A stretch of DNA of 64,000 nt from positions 20,458 through 84,457 of the forward strand of contig NZ_AUHH01000016.1 in NCBI RefSeq assembly GCF_000423085.1, read 5' to 3'. The notes under the pieces were generated by a model. The model had not been told where the DNA came from, ran no database searches, and saw nothing but the letters and a program-made list of their open reading frames with translations. Positions 10,841-19,853 of the stretch are shown piece after piece (positions within the stretch are counted from its first letter, which is position 1; each line of letters opens with the position of its first letter). This DNA comes from Granulicoccus phenolivorans DSM 17626 = NBRC 107789 = JCM 15570. GTDB lineage: Bacteria; Actinomycetota; Actinomycetes; Propionibacteriales; Propionibacteriaceae. The position numbers and the translations under genes are program-made.

Positions 10841-12154
10841 TCAGCTGAACGAGATCTGGATCTGCTCCTTCGAGATATCCCCGGTCGCCACCAGGTACTT
10901 GGTCGTCGAGCTCAGGGTCAGCGGGGCGCCCGTCGAGGACTGCGCGGTGCCGGTGAACTGAACGCTCATCCCGATGCGAGCCTGAGTGCCGGTCGACAGA
11001 CGTGCCGTGGCGCCGTCCAGCGGGTTGTTGTTCAGCTTGAGCCGGACCGATCCCGGCTTGATCGTGCCGCCGGAGTAGTTGAGGCTGATCCACGGGCAGT
11101 CGGCCGGCTTCGGGTCGTTGGTGGCCAGGCACTTGTCCACCGCTGCCTTCGCCGCGTCGGTGAAGTCCTTGGCACCCTGATCGGTCAGCTTGGCCCGCGC
11201 GTAGAACGAATCGCTGCGTCCCGGACCCTCGATGGTGATCTTGGTCTCCTCGTAGGTCATCCGGTTGTTCGGCGGGCTCACCTCATACACGCCGGGCAGG
11301 GCCTGGGTGGTGTCGGTGACGTCCACCCCAAAGATCTTCACCGGGCCGTTGGAGACGGCGACGGTTCCGGTGGTCTCATCGAGCTTCCACTGGCCGTTCA
11401 CGTTGATCACCGAGAAGTACACATTCTGCGGGGTCCCGGCGATGGTGTAGGAGGCCTGGATGTTGGTCTTGGTGTAGCCGCCGGACGCATCGGCGGTCAC
11501 ATAGGTCGGCTCGGCCACGTACGGCTGGGTGATGGTGCCCTGCTTGGCGGCCTGCTGGTACACCTCGGGGGTCAGCAGCGGGCCCTCCAGCTTCTGCCGG
11601 CTGTAGCTGAGCGCCTTGGTGGCGTCCCCGGCCACCAGCGCATCGAGATAGCCCTTGACCGCGGCGGTCGAGTCGGTGATGGCCGCCCGCTCGGCGTTCT
11701 TCTTCTCCTCCTCGGCCCGACGCTCGGCAGCGATCCTGCCGTTGACCTGCACCACCACGACGATCACCGCGATGATGACCAGCGCCACGACCCCGCCCAG
11801 GACACCCAGGATGATCTTGGTGGTGTTGTTCTTCTTCTTCGGCTGACCCGGGCCACCGGGCCCCATCCGGGGGCCGCCGGGGCCGCCGGCCAGGCCGCTG
11901 GGCTCGAGGTATCCCGAGTTCGGCCCCGACGGCCGTCCGCCCTGCGGTCCGACCGGACCCGGGCCGGGGAATTGGCCGCCGGATGATCCCTGCGGTCCGA
12001 AGCTCCCGGGTGATCCCTGCGGTCCGAAACTCCCGGGGCCCTGAGGTCCCTGGGGTCCCTGGGGTCCCTGGGGTCCCTGCGCTCCGAGCGGCCCCTGCGG
12101 CCCCTGCGGCCCGGGAGGTCCCTGCTGGTAGCCGCCGTTGGGTGGCTGGGACAT
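10841..12154 (-). CDS. single-pass membrane protein with collagen-like N-terminus
   Basis: 437 residues; GGAAGGTG precedes the ATG (the frame stays open another 400 bp upstream, but without support). Residues ~10-65 are a collagen-like run of GPQ/GPP/GSP triplets, then more Gly/Pro-rich sequence, KKKNN, and one helix (IILGVLGGVVALVIIAVIVVVV, about residues 112-135). A short charged coiled segment (ERRAEEEKKNAERAAI) and a ~280-residue extracytoplasmic part with DUF4878-like and beta-rich character follow; two cysteines (CLATNDPKPADC) probably form a disulfide. The positive-inside rule puts the collagen-like part in the cytoplasm. Function unknown. The Gly-Pro region may be a protein-interaction tail rather than true triple helix. 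Confidence 0.7.
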   Translation of the reverse strand: MSQPPNGGYQQGPPGPQGPQGPLGAQGPQGPQGPQGPQGPGSFGPQGSPGSFGPQGSSGGQFPGPGPVGPQGGRPSGPNSGYLEPSGLAGGPGGPRMGPGGPGQPKKKNNTTKIILGVLGGVVALVIIAVIVVVVQVNGRIAAERRAEEEKKNAERAAITDSTAAVKGYLDALVAGDATKALSYSRQKLEGPLLTPEVYQQAAKQGTITQPYVAEPTYVTADASGGYTKTNIQASYTIAGTPQNVYFSVINVNGQWKLDETTGTVAVSNGPVKIFGVDVTDTTQALPGVYEVSPPNNRMTYEETKITIEGPGRSDSFYARAKLTDQGAKDFTDAAKAAVDKCLATNDPKPADCPWISLNYSGGTIKPGSVRLKLNNNPLDGATARLSTGTQARIGMSVQFTGTAQSSTGAPLTLSSTTKYLVATGDISKEQIQISFS

Positions 12155-12353
12155 ATCGATCACCTTCCATGTGCCTGTGGTCCTGCTGCGCCTCCGGGAC
12201 TGGCGGAGACATAAATCGACCCGGCCATTGTCCAACGCAGCAGGGCAATTTGCCGACTCTGCCGCGAGGAGGATCTCGCTGAGGCGGTACGCCGGGCGAA
12301 ATTCCGCGCCGGGCGCGCTAGGTTTCAGGAGGAACCAACCACAAGGAGTGGGA

Positions 12354-13274
12354 ATGCCGGAGTACGAGGACTTCGACCTGGATCGGAGCACCGCCGAAGC
12401 CTGGGACAGCTTCCAGGGGCGCCTGGCCGAGGTCCTGTCGGTCATGGACGACACCGCCGATCTGACCATCGGGTCGGTGGCCAGCAGCAGTGAGACCGTC
12501 CCGTTCGTCCGGTTCAGCTCGATCTCCCGCGACATGCTCCGGGCCGAGGCGGCCTCCAACGGCGTCCTGGCCGACGCCTACCAGCTGACCGCCGCCCAGT
12601 TGGCGGCCCTGGAGGCGGCCGGGTGGCAACCGCCCACCGCGGAAGGGCCCCGAGCCACGCCCAACTTCAGCCTGGAGTGCTCCCAGGAGAACACCGCCGA
12701 ACTGGCGCGGCAGGCCGTCACGGTGCTGCGCGACATCTACGGCATCCAACATCCGATCTTTTTGGCCCCGGACCAGTTGGCGGAGATTCTGCAGCCGCGC
12801 GAGGTTCCCCTGACCGGGACCACCGAGTTCGATCCCGAGGATGTGGTCGCCACCATTCCGGTGAATCGGGAGCATCTGGACGACATGATCACCGCCGAGC
12901 TCACCGAGATGTTCGGCCATGAGCCGATGCGCGATGCCGAGGGCGACTTCGCCATCCGGGTCGGCTCGACCATGCTGTTCCTGCGGACCTCCGCCGATCA
13001 TCGGGAGATCGTGGTGTTCTCCTCCCTGGTCCACGACATCGACGGACGCTCCCGAGCCATGGAGGTGCTGTCGGACCTGAATGCCGAAGTCCGGCTGGTC
13101 AAGTTCCAGCTGATCCGCGACCGGGTCTTCGTGACCACCTCGGTGTTCGCTCATCCGTTCGTTCCGGCCCACCTGCATCAGGCCGTTCGGCTCCTCAGCG
13201 AGGTCGCCGACGGGATCGACGACGATCTCGCCGCGAAGTTGCGAGGGCGCACCACATTTGAGGGCAACCTGTAA
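12354..13274 (+). CDS. YbjN/TY-Chap-like (type III secretion chaperone-fold) protein
   Basis: 306 residues from an ATG preceded by AAGGAG. Acidic, soluble, no signal peptide. Two tandem alpha/beta segments resemble the YbjN or 'TY-Chap' fold: the first half holds TIGSVASSSETVPFVRFSSISRDMLRAEAASN, the second DFAIRVGSTMLFLRTSADHREIVVFSSLVHDIDGRSRAMEVLSDLNAEVRLVKF. The latter closely fits the YbjN pattern of beta strands followed by a helix and an N-x-x-N-region loop. Such proteins are common single-copy genes in actinobacteria; the biological role is not established. It is divergent from the collagen-like membrane protein gene (199 bp between starts). Confidence 0.6.
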   Translation: MPEYEDFDLDRSTAEAWDSFQGRLAEVLSVMDDTADLTIGSVASSSETVPFVRFSSISRDMLRAEAASNGVLADAYQLTAAQLAALEAAGWQPPTAEGPRATPNFSLECSQENTAELARQAVTVLRDIYGIQHPIFLAPDQLAEILQPREVPLTGTTEFDPEDVVATIPVNREHLDDMITAELTEMFGHEPMRDAEGDFAIRVGSTMLFLRTSADHREIVVFSSLVHDIDGRSRAMEVLSDLNAEVRLVKFQLIRDRVFVTTSVFAHPFVPAHLHQAVRLLSEVADGIDDDLAAKLRGRTTFEGNL

Positions 13275-13387
13275 CTCCAGTGCCGTTCCACAAGCAGGAA
13301 CACCATTCTGGTATGTGGACGATCAGCGGCTAGAGTTTTCTCAGTGAACACTGGTTCACCTACGCCGGGTCGGTACCGGCGCAGAGA

Positions 13388-13421
13388 GCTTGCAAGGACG
13401 CAGACACGGCTTGCAACGACG
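13388..13421 (+). repeat. 21-bp-spaced direct repeat before the flavin protein gene
   Basis: GCTTGCAAGGACG (13388-13400) recurs as GCTTGCAACGACG (13409-13421), one mismatch, offset 21 bp or two helical turns. It lies just before the ribosome-binding site at 13430, so it would be in the 5' leader or act as an operator. Confidence 0.45.
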
Positions 13422-13437
13422 CGAGACAGGGGGAGCG

Positions 13438-13917
13438 ATGGAACTACCCGAGACCGCCCTTGCCGGCGCACTTCCCGCCGGTGTACTTCCGGCCGACGAC
13501 CCGTTGGCCGGCGATCCCGCCTTCGCCGAACTCAGCGTGGCCGAGTGCTATCGCCTGTTGGACACCCATCAGATCGGCCGGGTCGCCTGGGCCAGCCGAC
13601 GCGGGCAACTGATCCTGCCGGTGGCCTACATCGTGTGCGACGGCACCATCGTGTTCCGGACCACTGCCACCACCATTCTCGCCGAGCTGACCCACGGCGC
13701 CCGCGTTGCCTTCGAGGTGGACTCGATGGACCTGGCGGGCCACACCGGCTGGAGCGTCCTGGTGCGCGGCCAGGCCCATGCCCCGCGTACGCCCGATCGG
13801 CTCGTCGAACTGTGGTCGAAGAACCTGCCGCAGCCCTGGGCGCCGGGCCCCCGCAGCGTGGTCATCGAGATCGAGCCCGCCGAGATCACCGGGCGATTCG
13901 TCAGCGAACTCGCCTGA
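13438..13917 (+). CDS. pyridoxamine 5'-phosphate oxidase-family (split-barrel flavin) protein
   Basis: 159 residues; GGGGAG precedes the ATG. The pattern LSVAECYRLLDTHQIGRVAWASRRGQLILPVAYIVCDGTIVFRTTATTIL is the FMN/F420-binding split barrel of small actinobacterial PNPOx-like proteins; VAFEVDSMD and GWSVLVRGQA are later strands. Such proteins bind FMN, F420 or haem and act as reductases or oxidases of unknown substrates. The C-terminal DQLVELW-like helix and ITGRFVSE end are typical. It is followed 63 bp downstream by a double universal stress protein, a pairing seen in mycobacterial dormancy (DosR) regulons. No DosR palindrome was identified. Confidence 0.8.
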   Translation: MELPETALAGALPAGVLPADDPLAGDPAFAELSVAECYRLLDTHQIGRVAWASRRGQLILPVAYIVCDGTIVFRTTATTILAELTHGARVAFEVDSMDLAGHTGWSVLVRGQAHAPRTPDRLVELWSKNLPQPWAPGPRSVVIEIEPAEITGRFVSELA

Positions 13918-13980
13918 TCCGCCGCATTCTCGCGCAGGCCAGGGAATAAGCTGGGGATATCAGCAAGGTGAGGAGCAGAC

Positions 13981-14868
13981 ATGAGTGGGGACGGATCCCT
14001 TCCGGTACTAGTAGGTGTTGACGGCTCCGAGGACGGGCTGCGCGCGGTGGCGTACGGCGCCCGGATGGCGATGGCCGTGGGTGCAGACCTGCAGCTGGTC
14101 CACGCGGTGGACGATGCGGTGCTGGCCGGTGCCTGGGGCATCGTCTATGACCCGGTGCTGCTGCAGGAGTCCGGCAAGGAGGCCATCGACGAGGCACGCG
14201 CCCACGCCCTCAAGATCGGGATCGATCCGGACCGGGTGAGCACCAGCATCGAGATGGGGAATCCGCAGGCGGTGCTGACCAAGCTGTCCGAGCGGGCGCA
14301 GGCCCTGGTCGTCGGGCGACGTGCCCTGAGCGGGCTGGAGCGGTTGTTCGTCGGTTCCACCAGCTTCGGCCTGGCCAACACTTCGTACTGCCCGGTGATC
14401 ATGGTCTCCGCGGCGACCCACCCGGCCCACACCGGTGACAAGGGCCTGATCGGGGTCGGAGTCGACTTCAACGAGCGCTCCATCCCTGCCCTGGAGTACG
14501 GCTTCCAGACGGCCAAGCAGCGCAGTTCCCGGCTGCTGGTCGTGCATGCCTTCGAACTGCAGTCCAACCGGCCCGACCGCGCCGCGCGGGAAAAGGCCGT
14601 GCACGAGGCGGCGGAGAAGTTCCTGCAGCCGCACCTGGAGGAACTGCGCGCGAAGTACCCCGAAGTCGAGGTGCAGGTCGAGATCGTGCCCAACCACCCG
14701 GTGCCCGAGCTGACCGCGCGTACCAGCACCGTCGATCTGCTGGTGCTCGGCGTGCATGGTGGCCTGCCGGGCTTCGGTCCCGGGGGCACGGTCCGCGCCG
14801 TGATGGCGCACAGTGACTCGCCGGTGGCCCTGGTCCGGCTGAAGAAGCATCACGAGGGCGACCGCTGA
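13981..14868 (+). CDS. tandem-domain universal stress protein
   Basis: 295 residues with two UspA domains. The first runs from VLVGVDGSEDGLRAVAYGARMA to VVGRRALSGLERLFVGSTSFGLANTSYCPVIMV (about residues 9-140), the second from GLIGVGVDFNERSIPALEYGFQTA to LVLGVHGGLPGFGPGGTVRAVMAHSDSPVALV (about 150-288). The ATP-binding pattern G-2x-G-9x-G(S/T) is recognisable in the first domain (VVGRRALSGLERLFVGS) and less regular in the second. GAGGAG precedes the ATG. These proteins sense ATP/ADP or cAMP status and support survival in hypoxia or stress. The stop overlaps a candidate CTG start of hrpA. Confidence 0.9.
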   Translation: MSGDGSLPVLVGVDGSEDGLRAVAYGARMAMAVGADLQLVHAVDDAVLAGAWGIVYDPVLLQESGKEAIDEARAHALKIGIDPDRVSTSIEMGNPQAVLTKLSERAQALVVGRRALSGLERLFVGSTSFGLANTSYCPVIMVSAATHPAHTGDKGLIGVGVDFNERSIPALEYGFQTAKQRSSRLLVVHAFELQSNRPDRAAREKAVHEAAEKFLQPHLEELRAKYPEVEVQVEIVPNHPVPELTARTSTVDLLVLGVHGGLPGFGPGGTVRAVMAHSDSPVALVRLKKHHEGDR

Positions 14869-14921
14869 GCCGTTCCACCCGACCGGCCGCGAAACCCCCG
14901 CGGCTGGAGTTTCCCCCCGAA

Positions 14922-17900
14922 TTGCCGATCTCGGCCTGGGTCGATGAGATCCGGGCCGAGATCGCCGCCCACCAGGTGATCGTGGTCGCCGGCGAGACCG
15001 GCTCGGGCAAGACGACCCAATTGCCGAAGATCTGCCTGACCGCCGGCCTGCAGCGGATCGGCCACACCCAGCCGCGGCGGCTGGCCGCGCGCAGCGTGGC
15101 CGAGCGGATCGCCGAGGAACTGGACACCCCGCTCGGGGAGTTGGTCGGTTTCCAGGTCCGCTTCACCCGGAAGGCGTCCGCCCAGACCCGGCTGAAGCTG
15201 ATGACCGACGGCGTCCTGCTGGCCGAACTCACCCACGACCCGGACCTGCGCCGCTACGACTGCATCATCATCGACGAGGCCCACGAGCGTTCGCTCAACA
15301 TCGATTTCCTGCTCGGCTACCTGAAGCAGTTGCTGCCGCGGCGCCCCGATCTCAAGGTGATCGTCACCTCGGCCACCATCGATACCGCTCGCTTCGCCGA
15401 ACACTTCGCCGATGCCGCGGGCACACCCGCGCCGATCATCGAGGTGTCGGGGCGTACGTTCCCGGTGGAGGTGCGCTATCGCCCGCTCGAGCCCGCCGAG
15501 GTCCCGGACGCGCCGACGGCCGCGCGGGCCGATCCGCGGGACCAGATCGACGGCATCTGTGACGCGGTCAGCGAACTGCGCCGGGAGGGCAGCGGCGACA
15601 TTCTGGTCTTCCTGTCCGGCGAGCGAGAGATCCGCGACACCGCCGACGCGCTCACCGCGATGGACCTGCGGTTCACCGAGATCGTCCCCCTGTACGCCCG
15701 ACTGTCGGCCGCCGAACAGCACCGGGTGTTCAGCCCGCACACCGGGACCCGGATCGTGCTGGCCACCAACGTCGCCGAGACCTCGATCACCGTCCCCGGA
15801 ATCCGGTATGTGATCGACCCGGGGACCGCTCGGATCTCGCGCTACTCGACCCGCACGAAGGTCCAGCGGCTGCCGATCGAGCCGATCTCCCAGGCCAGCG
15901 CGAACCAGCGCGCCGGTCGCTGCGGGCGTGTGGCCCCGGGCATCTGCATCCGGTTGTACGCCGAGGACGACTTCACCACCCGGCCCGAGTTCACCGAACC
16001 GGAGATCCTGCGCACCAACCTCGCCTCGGTGATCCTGCAGATGACCGATATCGGGCTCGGGGACATCGCCGCCTTCCCGTTCGTCGAGCCCCCGGACTCG
16101 ACCCAGGTCACCGACGGGATCCGGCTGCTCACCGAACTCGGCGCCCTGCAGCCGGATCGCCCGCGGACCGAACCGGCGCTGACCCGGATCGGGCACCGCC
16201 TCTCCCGGATCCCGCTGGATCCGCGGCTGGGCCGGATGCTGCTGGAGGCCGAAACCCAGGGCTGCCTCGCCGAGGTCAGCGTGATCGTCGCCGGGATGAC
16301 GGTGCAGGATCCGCGGGAGCGCCCGACCGAACATCGCGAAGCGGCCGATGCGGCCCACCGGCGGTTCTGGGCGGCGTTGCCGGAGTCGCCCGACGCCGAA
16401 CCCGCGCCCCCGGACCGCTCGGACTTCCTGGCCTATCTGCGGATGTGGCAGTACCTGAAGCAGCAACGCGCCGCCCTGTCGGGCAACGCGTTCCGGCGGC
16501 TGTGCCGGGCGGAGTACCTCAACTTCCTGCGGATCCGGGAATGGCAGGACCTGAACCAGCAACTGCGGGAGATCTGTGCGGATCTGAAGCTGACCCGCAA
16601 CCAGCAGCCGGCACCGGCCGATCGGGTCCATGTGGCGATCCTGTCCGGCCTGCTCTCCCAGATCGGGCTGGGCGAGGTGACCGAGCCCAAGAAGCAGGGG
16701 GCCGGCACCCGTCGCCGGGCCCGGCCCGGCCCGCGGGAGTATCTGGGAGCCCGGGGTGCGAAGTTCGCGATCAACCCCGGTTCCTCGATCGCCAAGAAGT
16801 CCCCGGATCTGGTGATGGCCGCCGAACTGGTCGAAACGACCCGGTTGTGGGCGCGGACCGCCGCGGGGATCGAGGCCGGCTGGGTCGAGGAGGTCGGCGG
16901 CCACCTGATCAAACGCACCTACTCCGAGCCGCATTGGTCCCAGCGCAGCGGCACCGTCCAGGCGTACGAGCGGCTGACCCTGCTGGGCGTCCCGATCGTG
17001 GCGAACCGGGCGGTCGACTACGCCCGGATCAACCCGGTCGAGGCCCGGGAGATCTTCCTGCGCTCGGCGCTGGTGGAGGGGCAGTGGCACACCCGGCACC
17101 ACTTCTTCGCCCGCAACCAGCGGACCAGGGCCGAGGCGGAGGAACTGGCCGACCGGTCCCGGCGCCGCGACCTGATGGTCGACGACGAGACCATCTACGC
17201 CTTCTACGACGCCCGGGTGCCCGGCGACATCACCTCCCAGCGCCAGTTCGACACCTGGTGGCGCAAGAAGCGCCAGGAGGCCGATGACTACCTCGATCTG
17301 AAACTCAGCGATCTGGTCAGCGAGGACGGCGCGATCGCCGATGAGTTCCCCGACACCTGGACCGTCGCCGGCCATGACCTCCCGGTGAACTACATCTTCG
17401 ATCCCGGCTCGGGCCACGACGGCGCCACAGTGTCGATCCGGATCGGGATCCTGAACCAGATCCCGGCCGAGCCGTTCACCTGGCAGGTCCCCGGGCTGCG
17501 TACCGATCTGGCGACCGAACTGATCCGCGGCCTGCCGAAAGCGATCCGGACAAACTTCGTGCCGGCGCCCGACCATGCCCGCAAGGCGCTGGCCCGGTTG
17601 GCCGAGCATCCGGTCGACCCGGAACGGACCGCCTTCCCGGCGGCGCTCGGGGCCGCGCTGACCGATCTCACCGGGGTCGTGATCCCCGCCGACGCCTGGC
17701 ACCCGGAGACCCTCGATCCGCATCTGCGGGTTCGCTTCGAGATCCTCGACGGGGACCGGCCGGCCCGGATCGGGGAGGACCTGGCCGAGTTGAAGACCGA
17801 GCTGGCCACGCAGGTGTCGGCCACCCTGACCAGGGCGGCCGGGGGCCACACCCGTCGGGGCGCCACTGACTGGGAATTCGGCGAGATCCCCGAGCAGCTC

Positions 17901-18725
17901 ACGCTCACCCGGCCCGGCCGCAGCGGCGGCCCCAGTGGGATCGGTTACCCGGGGCTGGTCGACGAGGGCACCTCGGTCGCCCTGATCGTGCACGACACTC
18001 CCGAGCGCCGGGCGTACGCCCACCGGCGCGGGCTGCGGCGGCTGGTCCGGCTGAACACCCCGGACCCGACCAAGTGGGTGGTGGCCCATCTGTCGAACAC
18101 CGACAAGCTGGCCCTGGGCAACAGTCCGTACGCCTCGGTCCCGGCCCTGCTCGCCGACGCCCGGCTGGCCGCGGTGGGGGAGTTGATCGCCGCCGCCGTC
18201 GATCCGGCGCAGGTGCGGACCGAGGCTGCCTTCCGCACCCTGTGCGATACCGTCCGCGCCGATCAGGCCGACCGGATGCGGGCGGTGGTGGCGACCGCCG
18301 CCGAAGTGCTGCGGCGGGCCCAGCAGGTGCAGCTCGGCCTGGCCGCACTCCCGGCGGGGGACGCCCGGACCGATCTGACCGAGCAACTGGGGAACCTGGT
18401 CTTCGACGGTTTCCTGAGCGCGACCGAGCAGCCGCACCTGGATCAGCTGCCGCGCTATCTGCACGCCATGGAGATTCGGCTGCAGGGGTTGCGGACCAAC
18501 CCGGCCGCCGACGAGCGCGGCCTCGATGCGATCTGGCCGGTGGAGGACGCCTACGCCGAGCTGTGCGCGAAACAGCCGCCCGGACCGCTGCCCGAGGAGG
18601 TGCGCGACATCGGCTGGGCGATCGAGGAACTGCGGGTCAGCCTGTTCGCGCAGGGCCTGGGGACGCGCTACACGGTCTCACCGAAGCGGATCCTGAACCG
18701 GATCGCGGCCGCCCCCCGAGCCTGA
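14922..18725 (+). CDS. hrpA: ATP-dependent RNA helicase HrpA
   Basis: 1267 residues from the TTG at 14922. DEAH/RHA helicase: Walker A GETGSGKTTQLPK, IIDEAHERSLNIDFLLGYLK (DEAH box), SATIDTARFAEHF (motif III), ATNVAETSITVPGIRYVIDPG (V) and QRAGRCGRVAPG (VI). OB-fold and the long DUF3418 C-terminal region follow, matching the ~1300-residue HrpA family. The only canonical start leaves no good ribosome-binding site, and the sequence upstream stays open and encodes RPAAKPPRLEFPPELPIS, which looks like authentic HrpA N-terminus. A CTG at 14865, overlapping the upstream stop and preceded by GAGGG, may be the true start. Role: rescue of collided ribosomes and mRNA processing. Confidence 0.95.
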   Translation: MPISAWVDEIRAEIAAHQVIVVAGETGSGKTTQLPKICLTAGLQRIGHTQPRRLAARSVAERIAEELDTPLGELVGFQVRFTRKASAQTRLKLMTDGVLLAELTHDPDLRRYDCIIIDEAHERSLNIDFLLGYLKQLLPRRPDLKVIVTSATIDTARFAEHFADAAGTPAPIIEVSGRTFPVEVRYRPLEPAEVPDAPTAARADPRDQIDGICDAVSELRREGSGDILVFLSGEREIRDTADALTAMDLRFTEIVPLYARLSAAEQHRVFSPHTGTRIVLATNVAETSITVPGIRYVIDPGTARISRYSTRTKVQRLPIEPISQASANQRAGRCGRVAPGICIRLYAEDDFTTRPEFTEPEILRTNLASVILQMTDIGLGDIAAFPFVEPPDSTQVTDGIRLLTELGALQPDRPRTEPALTRIGHRLSRIPLDPRLGRMLLEAETQGCLAEVSVIVAGMTVQDPRERPTEHREAADAAHRRFWAALPESPDAEPAPPDRSDFLAYLRMWQYLKQQRAALSGNAFRRLCRAEYLNFLRIREWQDLNQQLREICADLKLTRNQQPAPADRVHVAILSGLLSQIGLGEVTEPKKQGAGTRRRARPGPREYLGARGAKFAINPGSSIAKKSPDLVMAAELVETTRLWARTAAGIEAGWVEEVGGHLIKRTYSEPHWSQRSGTVQAYERLTLLGVPIVANRAVDYARINPVEAREIFLRSALVEGQWHTRHHFFARNQRTRAEAEELADRSRRRDLMVDDETIYAFYDARVPGDITSQRQFDTWWRKKRQEADDYLDLKLSDLVSEDGAIADEFPDTWTVAGHDLPVNYIFDPGSGHDGATVSIRIGILNQIPAEPFTWQVPGLRTDLATELIRGLPKAIRTNFVPAPDHARKALARLAEHPVDPERTAFPAALGAALTDLTGVVIPADAWHPETLDPHLRVRFEILDGDRPARIGEDLAELKTELATQVSATLTRAAGGHTRRGATDWEFGEIPEQLTLTRPGRSGGPSGIGYPGLVDEGTSVALIVHDTPERRAYAHRRGLRRLVRLNTPDPTKWVVAHLSNTDKLALGNSPYASVPALLADARLAAVGELIAAAVDPAQVRTEAAFRTLCDTVRADQADRMRAVVATAAEVLRRAQQVQLGLAALPAGDARTDLTEQLGNLVFDGFLSATEQPHLDQLPRYLHAMEIRLQGLRTNPAADERGLDAIWPVEDAYAELCAKQPPGPLPEEVRDIGWAIEELRVSLFAQGLGTRYTVSPKRILNRIAAAPRA

Positions 18726-18791
18726 CCCGCAACATCGGCGCGCCCCGGCGTCCGCGGCCCGGGTTCGGCCCGGTCACATAGAGTGGTCGGC

Positions 18792-19820
18792 ATGCTCGAT
18801 CCACGCCTGCTGTATTCCTTCAGTCCCGCGCTGTGGGAAACCATGCGGGGCACGCGGCCGGTCCTGCTGCACCTGTGGGACGGCTACATCGATGCCGGTC
18901 TGGTCTCCCAGGCCCTCGCGGAGCATCTGCTGTCGACCTGCCGGCACGAGCTGCTGGTCGAATTCGATCACGATCAGTTGCACGACTATCGCGGCCGCCG
19001 CCCCCGGATGATTTTCGACACCGACCATTTCGTCTCGGCCACCCAATTCTCGCTGCGGCTGCTGAAGATGTGGGATGCCACCGGCAAGGTCTTCCTGCTG
19101 TTGACCGGCCGCGAACCGGATCTGCAGTGGGAGCGGGCCTCGACCGCGATCACCGAGCTCATTCAACGCCTCGACGTGCGCCTGGTGGTGAGCGCGTACG
19201 GCATCCCGATGGGCGTACCCCATTCCCGGCCGACGATGATCACGTACCACGCCACCCGTTCCGACCTGCTGCCGCGGCCGAATCCGATGTGGATCGGGCG
19301 GATGGAGGTGCCCGGCGGCTTCGGTTCCTTCCTCGAGCTGAACCTCGGCAAGGCCGGCATCGATGCGCTCAGCGTCGGGGCGAATGTCCCGCACTACCTG
19401 GCCGAGAGCCGGTTCTACCAGGCGGTCCTGGCGGCCCTGGAATCGATCACCACGGTGACCGGGCTCACCCTGCCGGCCGGTGGCCTGTACGAGGCCGAGA
19501 CCGCCAACAACGCCGAGATCGCCGCCGAGGTGGCGGACTCCACCGAGGTGCAACAAGTGGTCTCGATGCTGGAGTCCCAGTACGACCAGCAGGCCGACGG
19601 GGATCTGCCCAGCGCCGATGAGATCGGCGCCGAACTCGAACGCTTCCTGCACGATGAGAGCAGCAAGCAGGAGTACCGCGGGCCGGCCTCGGCCACCTCC
19701 GCCGATGACGTGGACCGGACCGACCCGGGCGGTGCCGATCATCCCGACGCGGGCGGGGACGCCGATCCGGGCGAACCCGACACCGGAGATGAGCCGCCGG
19801 GCCCGGAATCGGGCCGCTAG
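18792..19820 (+). CDS. PAC2-family protein (proteasome assembly chaperone-like)
   Basis: 342 residues; the ATG at 18792 (MLDPRLLYSFS) is preferred over an in-frame GTG three codons earlier, because TAGAGT at 18779-18784 lies seven bases before it, fitting leaderless initiation. The PAC2 domain is visible in RPVLLHLWDGYIDAGLVSQALAEHLL, LLTGREPDLQWERAST, YGIPMGVPHSRP and LEITTVTGLTLPAG-like stretches. The C-terminal 80 residues are acidic (DEIGAELERFLHDESSKQEYRG then an Asp/Gly/Pro-rich tail). Homologues sit beside sigB and ideR in mycobacteria and corynebacteria. A chaperone-like role is inferred from the fold only. Confidence 0.85.
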   Translation: MLDPRLLYSFSPALWETMRGTRPVLLHLWDGYIDAGLVSQALAEHLLSTCRHELLVEFDHDQLHDYRGRRPRMIFDTDHFVSATQFSLRLLKMWDATGKVFLLLTGREPDLQWERASTAITELIQRLDVRLVVSAYGIPMGVPHSRPTMITYHATRSDLLPRPNPMWIGRMEVPGGFGSFLELNLGKAGIDALSVGANVPHYLAESRFYQAVLAALESITTVTGLTLPAGGLYEAETANNAEIAAEVADSTEVQQVVSMLESQYDQQADGDLPSADEIGAELERFLHDESSKQEYRGPASATSADDVDRTDPGGADHPDAGGDADPGEPDTGDEPPGPESGR

Positions 19821-19853
19821 GCTGGCGCCACCATCAGCCAGAAGGACCACTCC

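Noticed and set aside
12155..12559. extension of the collagen-like protein frame upstream of 12154
   Set aside because: It overlaps the divergent YbjN-like gene and its control region, and the ATG at 12154 has a good ribosome-binding site.
14850..18464. very long minus-strand open frame opposite hrpA
   Set aside because: High-GC antisense shadow: His/Gln/Arg/Gly-rich translation, no family motifs, while the plus strand has complete HrpA motifs.
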